From an uncultured Lachnospiraceae bacterium (lineage in GTDB: Bacteria > Bacillota > Clostridia > Lachnospirales > Lachnospiraceae): DNA of 64,000 nt. A program made the position numbers and the translations under genes. Shown here in pieces: positions 51,158-61,069 of this stretch (position 1 is its first letter; every line of letters starts with the position of its first letter). The stretch is taken from assembly GCA_947363565.1 (NCBI GenBank), contig CANAPP010000011.1:1-64000 (forward strand). The letters are read 5' to 3'. The notes under the pieces are model-generated. The model was not told where the DNA came from. It worked only from the letters and a program-made list of their open reading frames with translations, and made no database searches.

Positions 51158-52648
51158 ATGGAGCAGAAGCAACAAGGATTTAGTACCATAGGCTATATTG
51201 CGGCTGCGCTTGGCATGTGTATCGGTACAGGTAACGTGTGGCGTTTTCCGCGAATTTGTGCAGCTAATGGCGGAGGGGCATTTATTTTGGCATGGACAAT
51301 TGCTATGCTGATTTATGCAGTTCCGCTCCTCTCGGCAGAGATGGCTATCGGTAAGAAGACAAGGCTTGGGACAGTAGGTGCATTCCGTGATATGGGCGGA
51401 AAGAAATATACATGGATGGGATTTTTCGTTGCGGCAGTATGTTTCTTCCTTATGAGTTATTATTGCGTACTGCAGGGATATTGTATGAAGTATGCAGTCA
51501 ATTCGATAACTTCTTTCCAATCGAACATGACGACGGAGACGACATCAGCTATGTGGACGGCATTTACAGACTCGCCGATGCAGGTTATCATTTTCCATGC
51601 GATTGGTTTTGCGGCAGCTTGTTTTATTGTGTATAAAGGAGTTGCAGACGGTATTGAGAAGTTTTGTAAGGTAGCTATTCCGTTATTATTCCTTATCCTT
51701 TTAGCGCTGGCAGTTTATGCAGTTATGCTGCCGGGAGCAAATCAGGGACTTCAGTACCTCTTTACGATTAAGAGCGAATACCTTTTCAGCCCGAATACAT
51801 GGATTCAGGCGTTCATCCAGGCGGCATGGTCAACTGGCGCAGGCTGGGGATTCATCATTACATATGCGAATTACGTGAAGAAAGATGAAGATATCCCGAC
51901 GAGCTGTATGATCATGGGTCTTGGGGATAACCTTGGCGCGATTCTTTCCGGACTTGTTGTAATCCCGGCCATCTGTGCGCTGTCTGCTACACCGGAAGCG
52001 GCAAACGAGGCGCTTGCACAGGGTAACTTCGGAATTACGTTTATCTATATTTACCAGTTGTTCTCGACGATTCCGGGAGGAAGGATTATTTCATTTATCT
52101 TCTTCATTGTACTTGCGATTGCCGCTATCACATCGTTGTTCTCGATGATAGAGGTTGGTGTAAAGGTACTTGTTGACTTGGGTATTGTCCGCAAGAAAGC
52201 AGTAGTCTATGTCTGCCTTGCAGGATTTTTAGTGGGATGTTTCTCCGCATGGTCATTGAACAATATCGACAACCAGGATTGGGTATGGGGTGTAGGACTC
52301 CTTGTCAGCGGGGCTTTGATCGCTCTTGCAGCAATCAAGTATGGTGTTGAGAAGATCAGAAATGAAGAAGTCAATGCGGAAGGCGCAGGCATGCATTTCC
52401 CGAAGGCTTACTTCAACGTATGTATGTATATCATGCCGGTTCTCGTTGCTGTTATGGTCATCTACTGGCTTATCCAGACAAAGGACTGGTTCCCGGATAC
52501 ATGGCTGAATCCATTTATCATACAGGACAATACAGGAACGATCATCTTACAGTTTGCGGTTGTTATCATTGCCGGCCTTGCCCTTACAAAGTTCTTTAAT
52601 AAAAAGACAGGAAAAGGACCGATCACAAAAGACGAGAACTGTCAATAG
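51158..52648 (+). CDS. Sodium-dependent neurotransmitter-symporter-family (NSS) transporter
   Basis: 496 residues, ATG 8 nt after GGGGG. LeuT-like start GYIAAALGMCIGTGNVWRFPRI and about 12 helices (for example AWSTGAGWGFIITYANYV). NSS bacterial members import amino acids with Na+; with the prd cluster nearby, proline or another Stickland amino acid is a reasonable guess. It is paired with a tiny MetS-type subunit gene. Confidence 0.9.
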   Translation: MEQKQQGFSTIGYIAAALGMCIGTGNVWRFPRICAANGGGAFILAWTIAMLIYAVPLLSAEMAIGKKTRLGTVGAFRDMGGKKYTWMGFFVAAVCFFLMSYYCVLQGYCMKYAVNSITSFQSNMTTETTSAMWTAFTDSPMQVIIFHAIGFAAACFIVYKGVADGIEKFCKVAIPLLFLILLALAVYAVMLPGANQGLQYLFTIKSEYLFSPNTWIQAFIQAAWSTGAGWGFIITYANYVKKDEDIPTSCMIMGLGDNLGAILSGLVVIPAICALSATPEAANEALAQGNFGITFIYIYQLFSTIPGGRIISFIFFIVLAIAAITSLFSMIEVGVKVLVDLGIVRKKAVVYVCLAGFLVGCFSAWSLNNIDNQDWVWGVGLLVSGALIALAAIKYGVEKIRNEEVNAEGAGMHFPKAYFNVCMYIMPVLVAVMVIYWLIQTKDWFPDTWLNPFIIQDNTGTIILQFAVVIIAGLALTKFFNKKTGKGPITKDENCQ

Positions 52649-52671
52649 AAATAGAAAGAAGGTAATGTATT

Positions 52672-52788
52672 ATGACGATGGATGCAATTATTATGATGGT
52701 AATCACTCTCGTAGGATATGTTGGCGGATTTACTTACTTTATGATGAAAGTATTCAAAAAGGAAAAAGGGAATTCCTCCAATAAATAA
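52672..52788 (+). CDS. MetS-family NSS transporter small subunit
   Basis: 38 residues, MTMDAIIMMVITLVGYVGGF then TYFMMKVFKKEKG: one transmembrane helix with a basic tail. Small subunits of this kind follow MetP-type NSS genes and are required for transport in characterised examples. Site AGAAGGTAATGTATT precedes the ATG, 23 nt after the transporter. Too short for routine calling. Confidence 0.85.
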   Translation: MTMDAIIMMVITLVGYVGGFTYFMMKVFKKEKGNSSNK

Positions 52789-52821
52789 TTGTAAAAGCAA
52801 TAAGAAATTAATCGTGTAACG

Positions 52822-52862
52822 GAAAAGACCGGCTGAGTTTGATTATCAGCTGGTCTTTTTAA
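52822..52862 (+). terminator. Terminator of the NSS transporter operon
   Basis: AAAAGACCGGCTGA pairs with TCAGCTGGTCTTTTT around GTTTGATTA; one G-T pair. Good T-run. Just upstream of the S10 operon promoter. Confidence 0.85.
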
Positions 52863-52953
52863 GAGTGTTTTTGGGGAAAAGAAAGCATAGATCTTATTCA
52901 GCATTGAAAAAACGGATTGTATGCAAAAAAATACAAAAATTCGATAAAAAGGC

Positions 52954-52982
52954 TTGAAATCATTCCTTTCATCATATATACT
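52954..52982 (+). promoter_or_regulatory. Sigma-A promoter of the S10 operon
   Basis: -35 TTGAAA (52954-52959), 17-nt spacer, -10 TATACT (52977-52982). Drives rpsJ onward; no gene between. Confidence 0.78.
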
Positions 52983-53112
52983 GAAAAAGCTGTGACATGA
53001 TAGCAATGAAGCGTGAGGTTGCTGCCGGACTTCTTGAACAACAGCGGTTTGGGAAGCGAAATGGCAGGTTTTCCGTGGAGCGAATGTCAAGTTAGGAAAC
53101 TGGCGACAAGTC

Positions 53113-53170
53113 ACTGTATCACATATAGTCCGTGTAAGGTTCTCACGACACACACGGCAGAGTGTACAGT
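53113..53170 (+). promoter_or_regulatory. Nested hairpin in the S10 leader
   Basis: ACTGTA (53113-53118) pairs with TACAGT (53165-53170), enclosing CCGTGT (53130-53135) / ACACGG (53152-53157). A ribosomal-protein-binding leader (S10-leader type of Firmicutes) is plausible but unverified. Confidence 0.45.
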
Positions 53171-53221
53171 CACCGCTTGTCGTACTGGAGTTTATAGTAC
53201 GAAAAGGAGGCGACTTTTTTT

Positions 53222-53539
53222 ATGGCAAGTCAAGTAATGAGAATCACTTTGAAAGCGTATGATCATCAGCTGGTTGATGCATCCGCGAAGAAAATCATCG
53301 AAACTGTTAAGAAGAATGGGGCGAAGGTGAGCGGCCCGGTACCTCTTCCGACGAAGAAGGAAGTAGTAACGATCTTAAGAGCTGTTCATAAGTATAAAGA
53401 TTCCAGAGAGCAGTTCGAGCAGAGGACTCATAAGAGACTGATCGATATCATTACACCAACGCAGAAGACGGTCGATGCATTATCAAGATTAGAGATGCCC
53501 GCCGGCGTGTATATCGATATCAAGATGAAAAATAAGTAA
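53222..53539 (+). CDS. rpsJ: 30S ribosomal protein S10
   Basis: 105 residues; [19 protein letters not shown] and [11 protein letters not shown]-type start, IDIKMKNK end. Part of the 30S head; as NusE it also links ribosomes and RNA polymerase antitermination. First gene of the operon after AAAAGGAGGCGAC. A 143-nt gap with a repeat follows, long for this gene pair. Confidence 0.97.
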   Translation: MASQVMRITLKAYDHQLVDASAKKIIETVKKNGAKVSGPVPLPTKKEVVTILRAVHKYKDSREQFEQRTHKRLIDIITPTQKTVDALSRLEMPAGVYIDIKMKNK

Positions 53540-53597
53540 GCACTTGGTGAGGTTCCTTCGAGCCTTAGTGCGAACTTAGTTCGATGAAGGAAGAGAA
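53540..53597 (+). repeat. Ribosomal-operon intergenic repeat 1 (rpsJ-rplC)
   Basis: Starts right at the rpsJ stop with CACTTGGTGAGGTTCCTTCG, then CCTTAGTGCGAA; TTCCTTC (53553) pairs with GAAGGAA (53585). About 25 bases nearly match the repeat at 58470. Remainder of the gap is A/T-rich. Confidence 0.65.
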
Positions 53598-53682
53598 TCG
53601 AACATCAATAACACACAGTATTCCTAAAATTTAGGATGAGCGCAAATTTGCGTTCCGCTGTAAATCACAGGAGGTAATTATA

Positions 53683-54363
53683 ATGAAGAAAGCTATTTTG
53701 GCTACAAAGGTCGGCATGACCCAGATCTTCAGCGAAGACGGCACACTGACACCAGTAACAGTCCTTCAGGCTGGCCCTTGTGTGGTAACACAGGTAAAGA
53801 CAGTTGAGAATGACGGCTATGAGGCGGTTCAGGTCGGATTCGTTGACAAGAAAGACAAGATCGTGAACAAGGACAAGAGCGGAAAGAAAGAGATCGTTCA
53901 CCGTCACGGTGTAACGAAAGCTGAGCAGGGACATTTTGCGAAGGCAGGCGTTTCCGGGAAGAGATTTGTCAGAGAGTTTAAATTAGAGAACGCAAGTGAG
54001 TATCAGCTTGCACAGGAGATCAAGGTTGACATCTTCGAGGCTGGCGATAAGATTGATGCTACCGCGATTTCCAAAGGTAAAGGGTTCCAGGGTGCGATCA
54101 AGAGACACAATCAGCACAGAGGACCTATGACACATGGTTCTAAATATCACCGTCATGCTGGTTCCAATGGTGCGGCTTCCGATCCGAGCAAGGTATTCAA
54201 GGGCAAGAAGATGCCTGGGCATATGGGAAGCGAAAAGGTTACAGTTCAGAATCTCGAGGTTGTACGTGTTGATGCGGAGAACAACCTGCTTCTGGTAAAG
54301 GGTTCTGTTCCGGGACCGAAGAAATCTTTGGTAACTATTAAAGAAGCAGTAAAATCTATTTAG
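53683..54363 (+). CDS. rplC: 50S ribosomal protein L3
   Basis: 226 residues, a little longer than the usual 206-212. [12 protein letters not shown] start and the conserved [20 protein letters not shown] loop that reaches the peptidyl-transferase centre. Early 50S assembly protein. CAGGAGG site 9 nt before ATG. Confidence 0.97.
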   Translation: MKKAILATKVGMTQIFSEDGTLTPVTVLQAGPCVVTQVKTVENDGYEAVQVGFVDKKDKIVNKDKSGKKEIVHRHGVTKAEQGHFAKAGVSGKRFVREFKLENASEYQLAQEIKVDIFEAGDKIDATAISKGKGFQGAIKRHNQHRGPMTHGSKYHRHAGSNGAASDPSKVFKGKKMPGHMGSEKVTVQNLEVVRVDAENNLLLVKGSVPGPKKSLVTIKEAVKSI

Positions 54364-54391
54364 GATTTGACGGGAAGGAGGAAGACTTAAG

Positions 54392-55012
54392 ATGGCAAAC
54401 GTATCTGTTTATAATATCGAGGGTAAAGAAGTTGGCACGATCGATCTTAGCGATGCGGTATTTGGTGTTGAGGTTAACGAGCATCTTTTACACATGGCAG
54501 TTGTGAACCAGCTTGCAAATAACCGTCAGGGAACGCAGAAGGCTAAGACGCGTTCTGAAGTATCCGGCGGCGGAAGAAAACCGTGGAGACAGAAAGGAAC
54601 AGGCCACGCAAGACAGGGTTCTACGAGAGCTCCACAGTGGACGGGCGGCGGAGTTGTATTTGCTCCGGTACCGAGAGACTATTCCTTTAAGATGAATAAG
54701 AAAGAGAAGAGGGCGGCACTGAAATCCGCACTTACTTCCAGAGTGGAAGAGAAGAAGTTCATCGTTGTTGATGAGATCGCATTTAACGAAATCAAGACAA
54801 AGAACTTCGCTGGCATGTTAAAGAATCTGGACGTTGCAAAGGCGCTTGTAGTATTGGAGGACGGCAACGTGAATGCGGAACTGTCTGCAAGAAATATTGC
54901 TAATATCAAGACGGCTAAGGCTGGTACGATCAATGTATTTGATGTGCTGAAGTACAACACCGTGATCGCTACAAAGGCTGCAGTCCAGAATATCGAGGAG
55001 GTGTACGCATAA
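54392..55012 (+). CDS. rplD: 50S ribosomal protein L4
   Basis: 206 residues, with the long tunnel-lining loop GGRKPWRQKGTGHARQGSTR. In E. coli it represses the S10 operon; no such control is established in Firmicutes. Its TAA shares a base with the rplW ATG (TAATG). Confidence 0.97.
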   Translation: MANVSVYNIEGKEVGTIDLSDAVFGVEVNEHLLHMAVVNQLANNRQGTQKAKTRSEVSGGGRKPWRQKGTGHARQGSTRAPQWTGGGVVFAPVPRDYSFKMNKKEKRAALKSALTSRVEEKKFIVVDEIAFNEIKTKNFAGMLKNLDVAKALVVLEDGNVNAELSARNIANIKTAKAGTINVFDVLKYNTVIATKAAVQNIEEVYA

Positions 55013-55317
55013 TGGCTGATATTAAATATTATGATGTAATCCTTAAACCGGTTGTCACTGAAAAGAGCATGGAGCTTATGGGCGAGAAGAAATATACATT
55101 CTTAGTTCACCCGCAGGCTACAAAGTCTCAGGTAAAAGAAGCTGTCGAGAAGATGTTCGAGGGAACAAAGGTTGCAGGCGTTAACACGATGAACTGCGAA
55201 GGAAAGAAGAGAAGAGTCCGCGGAACGATGCAGTTTGGAAAGACAGCAAAGACAAAAAAAGCGATTGTCCAGTTGACAGAAGACAGCGCGGATATTGAGA
55301 TTTTTGAGGGCTTATAA
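55012..55317 (+). CDS. rplW: 50S ribosomal protein L23
   Basis: 101 residues; YYDVILKPVVTEKSMELM start, KKRRVRGTMQFGKT loop. At the tunnel exit it docks SRP and trigger factor. The C-terminal codons and stop lie inside the first copy of a 78-bp tandem duplication, so the end of the protein may have been altered. Confidence 0.96.
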   Translation: MADIKYYDVILKPVVTEKSMELMGEKKYTFLVHPQATKSQVKEAVEKMFEGTKVAGVNTMNCEGKKRRVRGTMQFGKTAKTKKAIVQLTEDSADIEIFEGL

Positions 55318-55461
55318 GACTTGTTGAAACCGAGCCGAAGGCGAAAGTTGAAACTTGGTCTGGGCCCGTTCAGAGAGTTCGGCGAGGGGTTATAAGACAT
55401 ACTGAGGGCGAGCCGAAAGGCGAAGGACGAAGTTTGGTCGGACCCCGTTCGGAGAGCTTAG
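55306..55461 (+). repeat. Ribosomal-operon repeat 2: two tandem 78-bp copies (rplW-rplB)
   Basis: TTATAAGAC recurs at 55312 and 55390, followed in both copies by CGAGCCGAA(A)GGCGAA, then CTTGGTC/TTTGGTC, CCCGTTCAGAGAG/CCCGTTCGGAGAG and TTCGGCGAG/CTTAGCGAA. Period 78 = 26 codons. Copies differ at many sites, so the duplication is old. Rest of the 258-nt gap (to 55575) has no further gene. Confidence 0.7.
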
Positions 55462-55575
55462 CGAACCGAATAGTAAAGCATGAATGCGCGTAGTTAAAAA
55501 CAGCGCTAAGTGCTCAATATATACGGTGCAATTCCGTGAGAAGAATAATTAGAGTTAGCGAAAGGAGAAGTAATC

Positions 55576-56418
55576 ATGGGAATTAAAACCTATAACCCAT
55601 ATACGCCTTCCAGAAGACAGATGACTGGTTCTGACTTTGCAGAGATTACAAAGAAAACACCGGAGAAGTCACTGTTAGCTTCAAAGAGCAGACAGGCAGG
55701 ACGTAACAATCAGGGAAAGATCACAGTTAGACACCGCGGAGGCGGAGCTAAGAAAAAATACAGAATCATTGATTTCAAGAGAAATAAAGACGGCGTAGCT
55801 GCTAAAGTGATCGGTATCGAGTATGATCCGAACAGAACAGCTAATATCGCCCTTATCTGCTATGAAGACGGTGCGAAAGCATACATCCTTGCTCCGGAAG
55901 GACTTAAGGTTGGGATGAAGATCATGAACGGACCGGAAGCAGAGGTAAGAATCGGTAACTGTCTTCCTCTTTCAGAGATTCCGGTAGGTACACAGATTCA
56001 TAACATCGAGCTGTATCCGGGCAGAGGCGGACAGTTGGTTCGTTCCGCAGGAAACAGTGCGCAGTTGATGGCTAAAGAAGGAAAATATGCAACACTTAGA
56101 CTTCCGTCAGGAGAGATGAGAATGGTTCCGATCATCTGCAGAGCTTCTGTAGGAGTTGTAGGAAACGGCGACCACAGCCTGATCAATATCGGTAAGGCAG
56201 GACGTAAGCGCCATATGGGATTCAGACCGACAGTCCGTGGTTCTGTGATGAACCCGAATGACCATCCGCATGGTGGTGGTGAAGGTAAGACCGGAATCGG
56301 ACGCCCGGGTCCGTGTACACCGTGGGGCAAACCGGCACTTGGTCTTAAGACGAGAAAGAAAAACAAAGCTTCTAACAAACTGATCGTAAGAAGAAGAGAC
56401 GGTAGAGCAATCAAATAA
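55576..56418 (+). CDS. rplB: 50S ribosomal protein L2
   Basis: 280 residues; [20 protein letters not shown] and the conserved [20 protein letters not shown] with the His important for peptidyl transfer. Site AAAGGAG. Preceded by the duplicated repeat. Confidence 0.97.
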   Translation: MGIKTYNPYTPSRRQMTGSDFAEITKKTPEKSLLASKSRQAGRNNQGKITVRHRGGGAKKKYRIIDFKRNKDGVAAKVIGIEYDPNRTANIALICYEDGAKAYILAPEGLKVGMKIMNGPEAEVRIGNCLPLSEIPVGTQIHNIELYPGRGGQLVRSAGNSAQLMAKEGKYATLRLPSGEMRMVPIICRASVGVVGNGDHSLINIGKAGRKRHMGFRPTVRGSVMNPNDHPHGGGEGKTGIGRPGPCTPWGKPALGLKTRKKNKASNKLIVRRRDGRAIK

Positions 56419-56441
56419 TTTTCATAAGGAGGTTAGAACCT

Positions 56442-56723
56442 ATGGCACGTTCAATTAAAAAAGGACCATTTGCAGACGCAAGCCTGCTTAAGAAGGTTGA
56501 TGCGATGAACGAATCGGGCAGCAAGTCTGTGATCAAGACATGGTCCCGCCGTTCTACGATCTTCCCGAGCATGATTGGGCATACAATTGCCGTTCATGAC
56601 GGAAGAAAGCATGTTCCGGTATATGTTACAGAAGATATGGTTGGACACAAGCTCGGTGAGTTCGTTGCAACCAGAACATACAGAGGGCATGGAAAAGACG
56701 AGAAGAAATCAAAAGTAAGATAA
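56442..56723 (+). CDS. rpsS: 30S ribosomal protein S19
   Basis: 93 residues; [19 protein letters not shown] start and [19 protein letters not shown] end. Head of the 30S subunit. 23 nt after rplB with AAGGAGG. Confidence 0.97.
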   Translation: MARSIKKGPFADASLLKKVDAMNESGSKSVIKTWSRRSTIFPSMIGHTIAVHDGRKHVPVYVTEDMVGHKLGEFVATRTYRGHGKDEKKSKVR

Positions 56724-56748
56724 TTAATGGTGAAAGGAGGGTTCATCC

Positions 56749-57135
56749 ATGGCAAAAGGACATAGATCCCAAATTAAAAGAGAAAGAAATGCTAATAAAG
56801 ATACAAGACCTTCTGCTAAGCTGTCTTATGCAAGAGTTTCTGTTCAGAAAGCATGTTTCGTATTAGATGCCATCAGAGGCAAGGACGTGAATGCGGCACT
56901 TGGTATTTTAACCTACAGTCCGAGATACGCATCAAGCTTGATCAAGAAGTTACTGGAGTCTGCAATTGCTAACGCTGAGAACAATAATGGTATGAATGCT
57001 GAAAACCTTTATATAGCTGAGGCATATGCAAACAAAGGACCAACAATGAAGAGAATCAGACCGAGGGCACAGGGCAGGGCTTATAGAATAGAGAAGAGAA
57101 TGAGCCATATCACACTTGTGCTTGATGAAAGATAA
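56749..57135 (+). CDS. rplV: 50S ribosomal protein L22
   Basis: 128 residues with an N-terminal extension of about 15 basic residues over the typical 110. Tunnel loop region [28 protein letters not shown] site. Confidence 0.97.
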   Translation: MAKGHRSQIKRERNANKDTRPSAKLSYARVSVQKACFVLDAIRGKDVNAALGILTYSPRYASSLIKKLLESAIANAENNNGMNAENLYIAEAYANKGPTMKRIRPRAQGRAYRIEKRMSHITLVLDER

Positions 57136-57146
57136 GGAGGGCAGAC

Positions 57147-57800
57147 ATGGGACAGAAAGTTAATCCTCATGGTTTAAGAGTCGGCATAATCAAAGACTGG
57201 GATTCCAAGTGGTACGCAGAGAAAGATTTTGCTGACAATTTAGTGGAAGACCATGAAATCAGAACGTATCTTAAGAAAAGATTATACAGCGCCGGTATTT
57301 CCAGAATCGAGATTGAGAGAGCATCTGACCGCGCGAAGATCATTATCTATACAGCAAAACCTGGTGTCGTAATCGGCAAGGGCGGAGCTGAGATTGAAAA
57401 GGTAAAAGGTGAGCTTGCAAAGTTCACGGATAAGAAGTTAATCGTTGATATCAAGGAAATCAAAAGACCGGATAAAGATGCTCAGTTAGTGGCAGAGAAC
57501 ATCGCTCTGCAGCTTGAGAACCGTATCTCCTTCAGAAGGGCTATGAAGTCCTGCATGTCCAGAACGATGAAGGCAGGAGCACTTGGAGTTAAGACTTCTG
57601 TATCAGGACGTCTTGGCGGAGCAGATATGGCTCGTACAGAGTTCTACAGCGAGGGTACAATCCCGCTTCAGACACTTAGAGCAGACATTGACTACGGATT
57701 CGCTGAGGCCAATACAACTTACGGAAAAGTTGGCGTTAAGGTATGGGTTTACAAGGGCGAAATTCTTCCGGAAAAAGCAGCTAAGGAAGGGAGAGATTAA
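57147..57800 (+). CDS. rpsC: 30S ribosomal protein S3
   Basis: 217 residues; [20 protein letters not shown] start, KH-type motif [16 protein letters not shown], helicase-related mRNA entry channel. Overall normal. 11 nt after rplV. Confidence 0.97.
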   Translation: MGQKVNPHGLRVGIIKDWDSKWYAEKDFADNLVEDHEIRTYLKKRLYSAGISRIEIERASDRAKIIIYTAKPGVVIGKGGAEIEKVKGELAKFTDKKLIVDIKEIKRPDKDAQLVAENIALQLENRISFRRAMKSCMSRTMKAGALGVKTSVSGRLGGADMARTEFYSEGTIPLQTLRADIDYGFAEANTTYGKVGVKVWVYKGEILPEKAAKEGRD

Positions 57801-57802
57801 TC

Positions 57803-58240
57803 ATGTTAATGCCAAAGAGAGTAAAACGTCGTAAACAGTTCCGCGGTTCCATGAAGGGAAAAGCACTTCGCGGAAATCAGATTACAAACGGTGAATATGG
57901 TATCATTGCAATGGAGCCATGCTGGATCCGCTCCAACCAGATTGAGGCTGCCCGTATCGCTATGACACGTTATATCAAGCGTGGCGGTAAAGTTTGGATC
58001 AAGATATTCCCGGATAAACCTGTAACTACAAAACCAGCAGAGACACGTATGGGTTCCGGTAAAGGAACTTTGGAATACTGGGTAGCAGTTGTTAAGCCGG
58101 GCCGCGTTATGTTCGAGATTGCCGGCGTACCGGAGGAAGTAGCAAGGGAAGCGCTTCGTCTTGCAACACACAAGCTGCCGTGTAAATGTAAAGTAGTTTC
58201 TCGCGCAGACTTAGAAGGCGGTGATAACAGTGAAAATTAA
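57803..58240 (+). CDS. rplP: 50S ribosomal protein L16
   Basis: 145 residues; [20 protein letters not shown] start and [20 protein letters not shown]. Two nucleotides after rpsC. Its end overlaps the start of rpmC by 11 nt. Confidence 0.97.
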   Translation: MLMPKRVKRRKQFRGSMKGKALRGNQITNGEYGIIAMEPCWIRSNQIEAARIAMTRYIKRGGKVWIKIFPDKPVTTKPAETRMGSGKGTLEYWVAVVKPGRVMFEIAGVPEEVAREALRLATHKLPCKCKVVSRADLEGGDNSEN

Positions 58241-58433
58241 TGCATTTGTAGAAGATTTAAAAACAAAATCAGCTGCAGAGCTGAACGAAGAATTAGTAGC
58301 TGCTAAAAAGGAACTTTTTAATTTAAGATTCCAGAACGCAACAAACCAGTTAGATAATACAAGCAGAATTAAAGAAGTAAGAAGAAACATTGCCAGAATC
58401 CAGACGGTGCTTACACAGGCACAAAAAGGTTAG
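58230..58433 (+). CDS. rpmC: 50S ribosomal protein L29
   Basis: 67 residues from GTG at 58230 (another GTG at 58221 would add three residues). [20 protein letters not shown] and [15 protein letters not shown] are diagnostic. Overlaps rplP; followed by repeat 3 in an expanded gap. Confidence 0.94.
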   Translation: MKINAFVEDLKTKSAAELNEELVAAKKELFNLRFQNATNQLDNTSRIKEVRRNIARIQTVLTQAQKG

Positions 58434-58469
58434 GCACAAAAAAGTTGGCGACGCATTGAACACTTGGTG

Positions 58470-58566
58470 AGGTATTTTCGAGCCTGGTGTGAAAGCGGAT
58501 ACTCCGAACGGAGTATCGTGTCGAGCTTAGCTTTTTGGCCGTTCTTTGAACAAAGCGAAAAGAACT
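58470..58566 (+). repeat. Ribosomal-operon intergenic repeat 3 (rpmC-rpsQ)
   Basis: CACTTGGTGAGGTATTTTCG, then AGCCTGGTGTGAA, nearly matching repeat 1. Perfect hairpin GATACTCC-GAAC-GGAGTATC (58498-58517), CGAGCTTAGC, and GTTCTTT...AAAGAAC (58551-58566). Sits in a 200-nt gap where most bacteria have under 30 nt. Confidence 0.65.
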
Positions 58567-58634
58567 ACCATGGATTAGCGACGCAAAGAGAACATCTTCT
58601 TATTTGATATAAAATTCCCGAAAGGAGACAGACT

Positions 58635-58889
58635 GTGGAAAGAAATCTTAGAAAAACCCGTGTTGGTAAGGTTATCAGCGATAAAATGGATAAGACCATA
58701 GTAGTTGCAGTCGAGGATCATGTAAAACATCCGCTTTACAAGAAGATTGTAAAGAGAACTTATAAGCTGAAAGCACATGACGAAGCAAATGAGTGCAACA
58801 TTGGCGACAAAGTAAAAGTTATGGAGACAAGACCGTTATCTAAGGATAAGAGATGGAGACTTGTCGAGATTATGGAAAAAGCAAAATAG
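58635..58889 (+). CDS. rpsQ: 30S ribosomal protein S17
   Basis: 84 residues, GTG start after [34 protein letters not shown] and [20 protein letters not shown] are typical. Binds 16S rRNA early. Confidence 0.96.
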   Translation: MERNLRKTRVGKVISDKMDKTIVVAVEDHVKHPLYKKIVKRTYKLKAHDEANECNIGDKVKVMETRPLSKDKRWRLVEIMEKAK

Positions 58890-58908
58890 TATAAGGAGGG
58901 AAACCTGC

Positions 58909-59277
58909 ATGATACAGCAAGAAAGCAGACTGAGAGTGGCAGACAACACAGGTGCAAAAGAGTTGTTATGTATCCGTGTACTTGGCGGTTCTACAAGAAG
59001 GTATGCAAGTATCGGTGACATTATCATTGCGACTGTTAAAGATGCAACACCAGGCGGCGTTGTTAAAAAAGGTGATGTAGTAAAGGCAGTAGTTGTCCGT
59101 ACGGTAAACAGCACCCGCCGCAAAGACGGTTCTTATATCCGTTTTGATGAAAATGCTGCCGTAATAATAAAAGAAGATAAGACACCAAGAGGAACCCGTA
59201 TTTTTGGACCAGTAGCGAGAGAACTTCGTGATAAACAGTTCATGAGAATCGTATCTCTGGCTCCGGAAGTTCTTTAA
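58909..59277 (+). CDS. rplN: 50S ribosomal protein L14
   Basis: 122 residues, ATG after AAGGAGGGAAACCTGC; an earlier frame start at 58861 lies inside rps[20 protein letters not shown] and [13 protein letters not shown]. Interface protein of 50S. Confidence 0.97.
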   Translation: MIQQESRLRVADNTGAKELLCIRVLGGSTRRYASIGDIIIATVKDATPGGVVKKGDVVKAVVVRTVNSTRRKDGSYIRFDENAAVIIKEDKTPRGTRIFGPVARELRDKQFMRIVSLAPEVL

Positions 59278-59291
59278 GGAGGTGCGAGAGG

Positions 59292-59603
59292 ATGTCAATG
59301 TTGAAGATTAAAAAGGGCGATACCGTGAAGGTGATTGCCGGAAAAGATAAAGACAAAGAAGGCAAAGTCATCGCTGTAAACCAGAAGGATGGAAAAGTTA
59401 TCGTAGAGGGCGTGAATATGATCACGAAGCATGCAAAGCCGAATGCAGCCAATCCGAACGGCGGAATCATCCATCAGGAAGCACCAGTCGATGTTTCAAA
59501 CGTAATGTATATCCACAAAGGGAAAGTTACGAGAGTGGGCATCAAGGTAGATGGAGATAAGAAGGTACGTTACGCAAAATCAACAGGCGATGTTATCGAT
59601 TAA
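59292..59603 (+). CDS. rplX: 50S ribosomal protein L24
   Basis: 103 residues; KIKKGDTVKVIAGKDKDKEG KOW domain and GVNMITKHAKPNAANPNGGI. AAGGAGGTGCGAGG before ATG. Confidence 0.97.
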   Translation: MSMLKIKKGDTVKVIAGKDKDKEGKVIAVNQKDGKVIVEGVNMITKHAKPNAANPNGGIIHQEAPVDVSNVMYIHKGKVTRVGIKVDGDKKVRYAKSTGDVID

Positions 59604-59626
59604 TTTGAGGAAGGAGGTTCAAGGCT

Positions 59627-60166
59627 TTGAGTAGACTGAAAGAACAGTACCAGAACGAAATCGTTGACGCTTTGACGAAGAAGTTTGGTTATAAGAATAT
59701 TATGGAAGTGCCGAAGCTCGACAAGGTTGTGATCAACATGGGTGTCGGTGAGGCAAAAGACAATGCAAAGATCTTAGATTCAGCAGTTGCTGATCTGGAG
59801 AAGATTACAGGACAGAAAGCAGTTATATGTAAAGCTAAGAAGTCAGTTGCCAACTTCAAGTTAAGAGAAGGTATGGCAATCGGTTGCAAGGTTACATTGA
59901 GAGGCGAGAGGATGTATGAGTTCGTTGACCGTCTGATCAACTTAGCACTGCCTCGTGTACGTGACTTCAGAGGTGTTAACCCGAATGCATTTGACGGAAG
60001 AGGGAACTACGCTCTTGGTATCAAGGAGCAGCTTATCTTCCCGGAGATTGAGTATGACAAGGTTGACAAAGTAAGAGGTATGGATGTTATCTTTGTTACA
60101 ACTGCAAAAACTGACGAAGAGGCAAGAGAACTGCTTACACAGTTCAATATGCCGTTTACAAAGTAG
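59627..60166 (+). CDS. rplE: 50S ribosomal protein L5
   Basis: 179 residues, TTG start after [34 protein letters not shown] and [20 protein letters not shown]; binds 5S rRNA. Confidence 0.97.
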   Translation: MSRLKEQYQNEIVDALTKKFGYKNIMEVPKLDKVVINMGVGEAKDNAKILDSAVADLEKITGQKAVICKAKKSVANFKLREGMAIGCKVTLRGERMYEFVDRLINLALPRVRDFRGVNPNAFDGRGNYALGIKEQLIFPEIEYDKVDKVRGMDVIFVTTAKTDEEARELLTQFNMPFTK

Positions 60167-60176
60167 GAGGTAAATT

Positions 60177-60362
60177 ATGGCTAAGACAGCAATGAAGATC
60201 AAACAGCAGCGTCCGAAAAAATTCTCCACAAGAGAATATAGCCGCTGCAGAATTTGTGGACGTCCGCATGCATATTTGAGAAAATATGGCATTTGCCGTG
60301 TTTGCTTCCGCGAACTGGCATACAAAGGACAGATTCCAGGTGTAAAGAAAGCAAGTTGGTAG
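60177..60362 (+). CDS. rpsN: 30S ribosomal protein S14, zinc-binding type Z
   Basis: 61 residues with four Cys (24, 27, 40, 43) in CRIC...CRVC, the zinc-ribbon form. Typical of Gram-positive anaerobes. 10 nt after rplE. Followed by the 288-nt gap containing repeat 4. Confidence 0.97.
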   Translation: MAKTAMKIKQQRPKKFSTREYSRCRICGRPHAYLRKYGICRVCFRELAYKGQIPGVKKASW

Positions 60363-60379
60363 GCACTGAACACTGGCAT

Positions 60380-60530
60380 TGAACACTTAGTGAAAGCGAA
60401 CCGTAAAGTGAAGCTTGAGCTTAGTGAGAAAGCCCATCCCGGAATGAAATGACGGGATGTTGCGATGCCTAGTGAGAAGGCCGTTCTTGGAGCTTAGCGA
60501 GGTCCTTTCGAGCTTAGCGAGAAGAACCTT
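60380..60530 (+). repeat. Ribosomal-operon intergenic repeat 4 (rpsN-rpsH)
   Basis: Five variants of the motif: AACACTTAGTGAAAG (60384), GAGCTTAGTGAGAAAG (60417), GCCTAGTGAGAAGG (60467), GAGCTTAGCGAGG (60490) and CGAGCTTAGCGAGAAG (60509). CATCCCG/CGGGATG hairpin (60434-60458) and GTTCTT...AAGAAC (60483-60526). The remaining 120 nt to rpsH are gene-free. Confidence 0.7.
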
Positions 60531-60650
60531 CCTGCATGCCGAAATCTTGCTTAAACAACAAGAAACTTTTTAAGGGTCATTTCCGGCATCCGGGAGTTTA
60601 ACCTCCACAGCAACAAGAACAAAATTGGAAGAAAGAGAGGAATAACATTC

Positions 60651-61052
60651 ATGACTATGAGCGATCCAATTGCAGATATGCTTACAAGAATCCGTAATGC
60701 AAACACTGCAAAACATGATACAGTAGATGTACCGTCATCCAAGATGAAACTTGCTATCGCAAACATTTTACTGGATGAAGGATATATTGAGAAATATGAC
60801 ATGGTTGAAGACGGAGTATTCAAGACAATCCGCATCACATTAAAATACGGTGCAGATAAGAACGAAAAGGTCATCACAGGACTTAAGAGAATCTCCAAGC
60901 CAGGTCTCCGTGTATATGCAAGCAGCGACAAAGTGCCGAAAGTATTCGGAGGACTGGGAACAGCGATCATTTCAACAAATGAAGGCGTGATCACCGATAA
61001 GCAGGCAAGAAAGCTTGGTATCGGCGGTGAGGTGCTTTGTTTTATTTGGTAA
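60651..61052 (+). CDS. rpsH: 30S ribosomal protein S8
   Basis: 133 residues; [20 protein letters not shown] start and [19 protein letters not shown]. In E. coli it represses the spc operon at L5. AGAGAGG site. Followed by repeat 5. Confidence 0.97.
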   Translation: MTMSDPIADMLTRIRNANTAKHDTVDVPSSKMKLAIANILLDEGYIEKYDMVEDGVFKTIRITLKYGADKNEKVITGLKRISKPGLRVYASSDKVPKVFGGLGTAIISTNEGVITDKQARKLGIGGEVLCFIW

Positions 61053-61069
61053 ACCGAAAGCAACTTAGT

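Larger units (their letters stand above)
52863..53221 (+). other. Promoter and long leader region of the S10 operon
   Basis: Holds the promoter at 52954 and about 230 nt of leader before rpsJ. Apart from the nested leader hairpin (53113-53170) there is a CGTACTggagtttatAGTACG-type hairpin (about 53179-53200) just before the AAAAGGAGG site, which could mask or present it. Confidence 0.6.
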
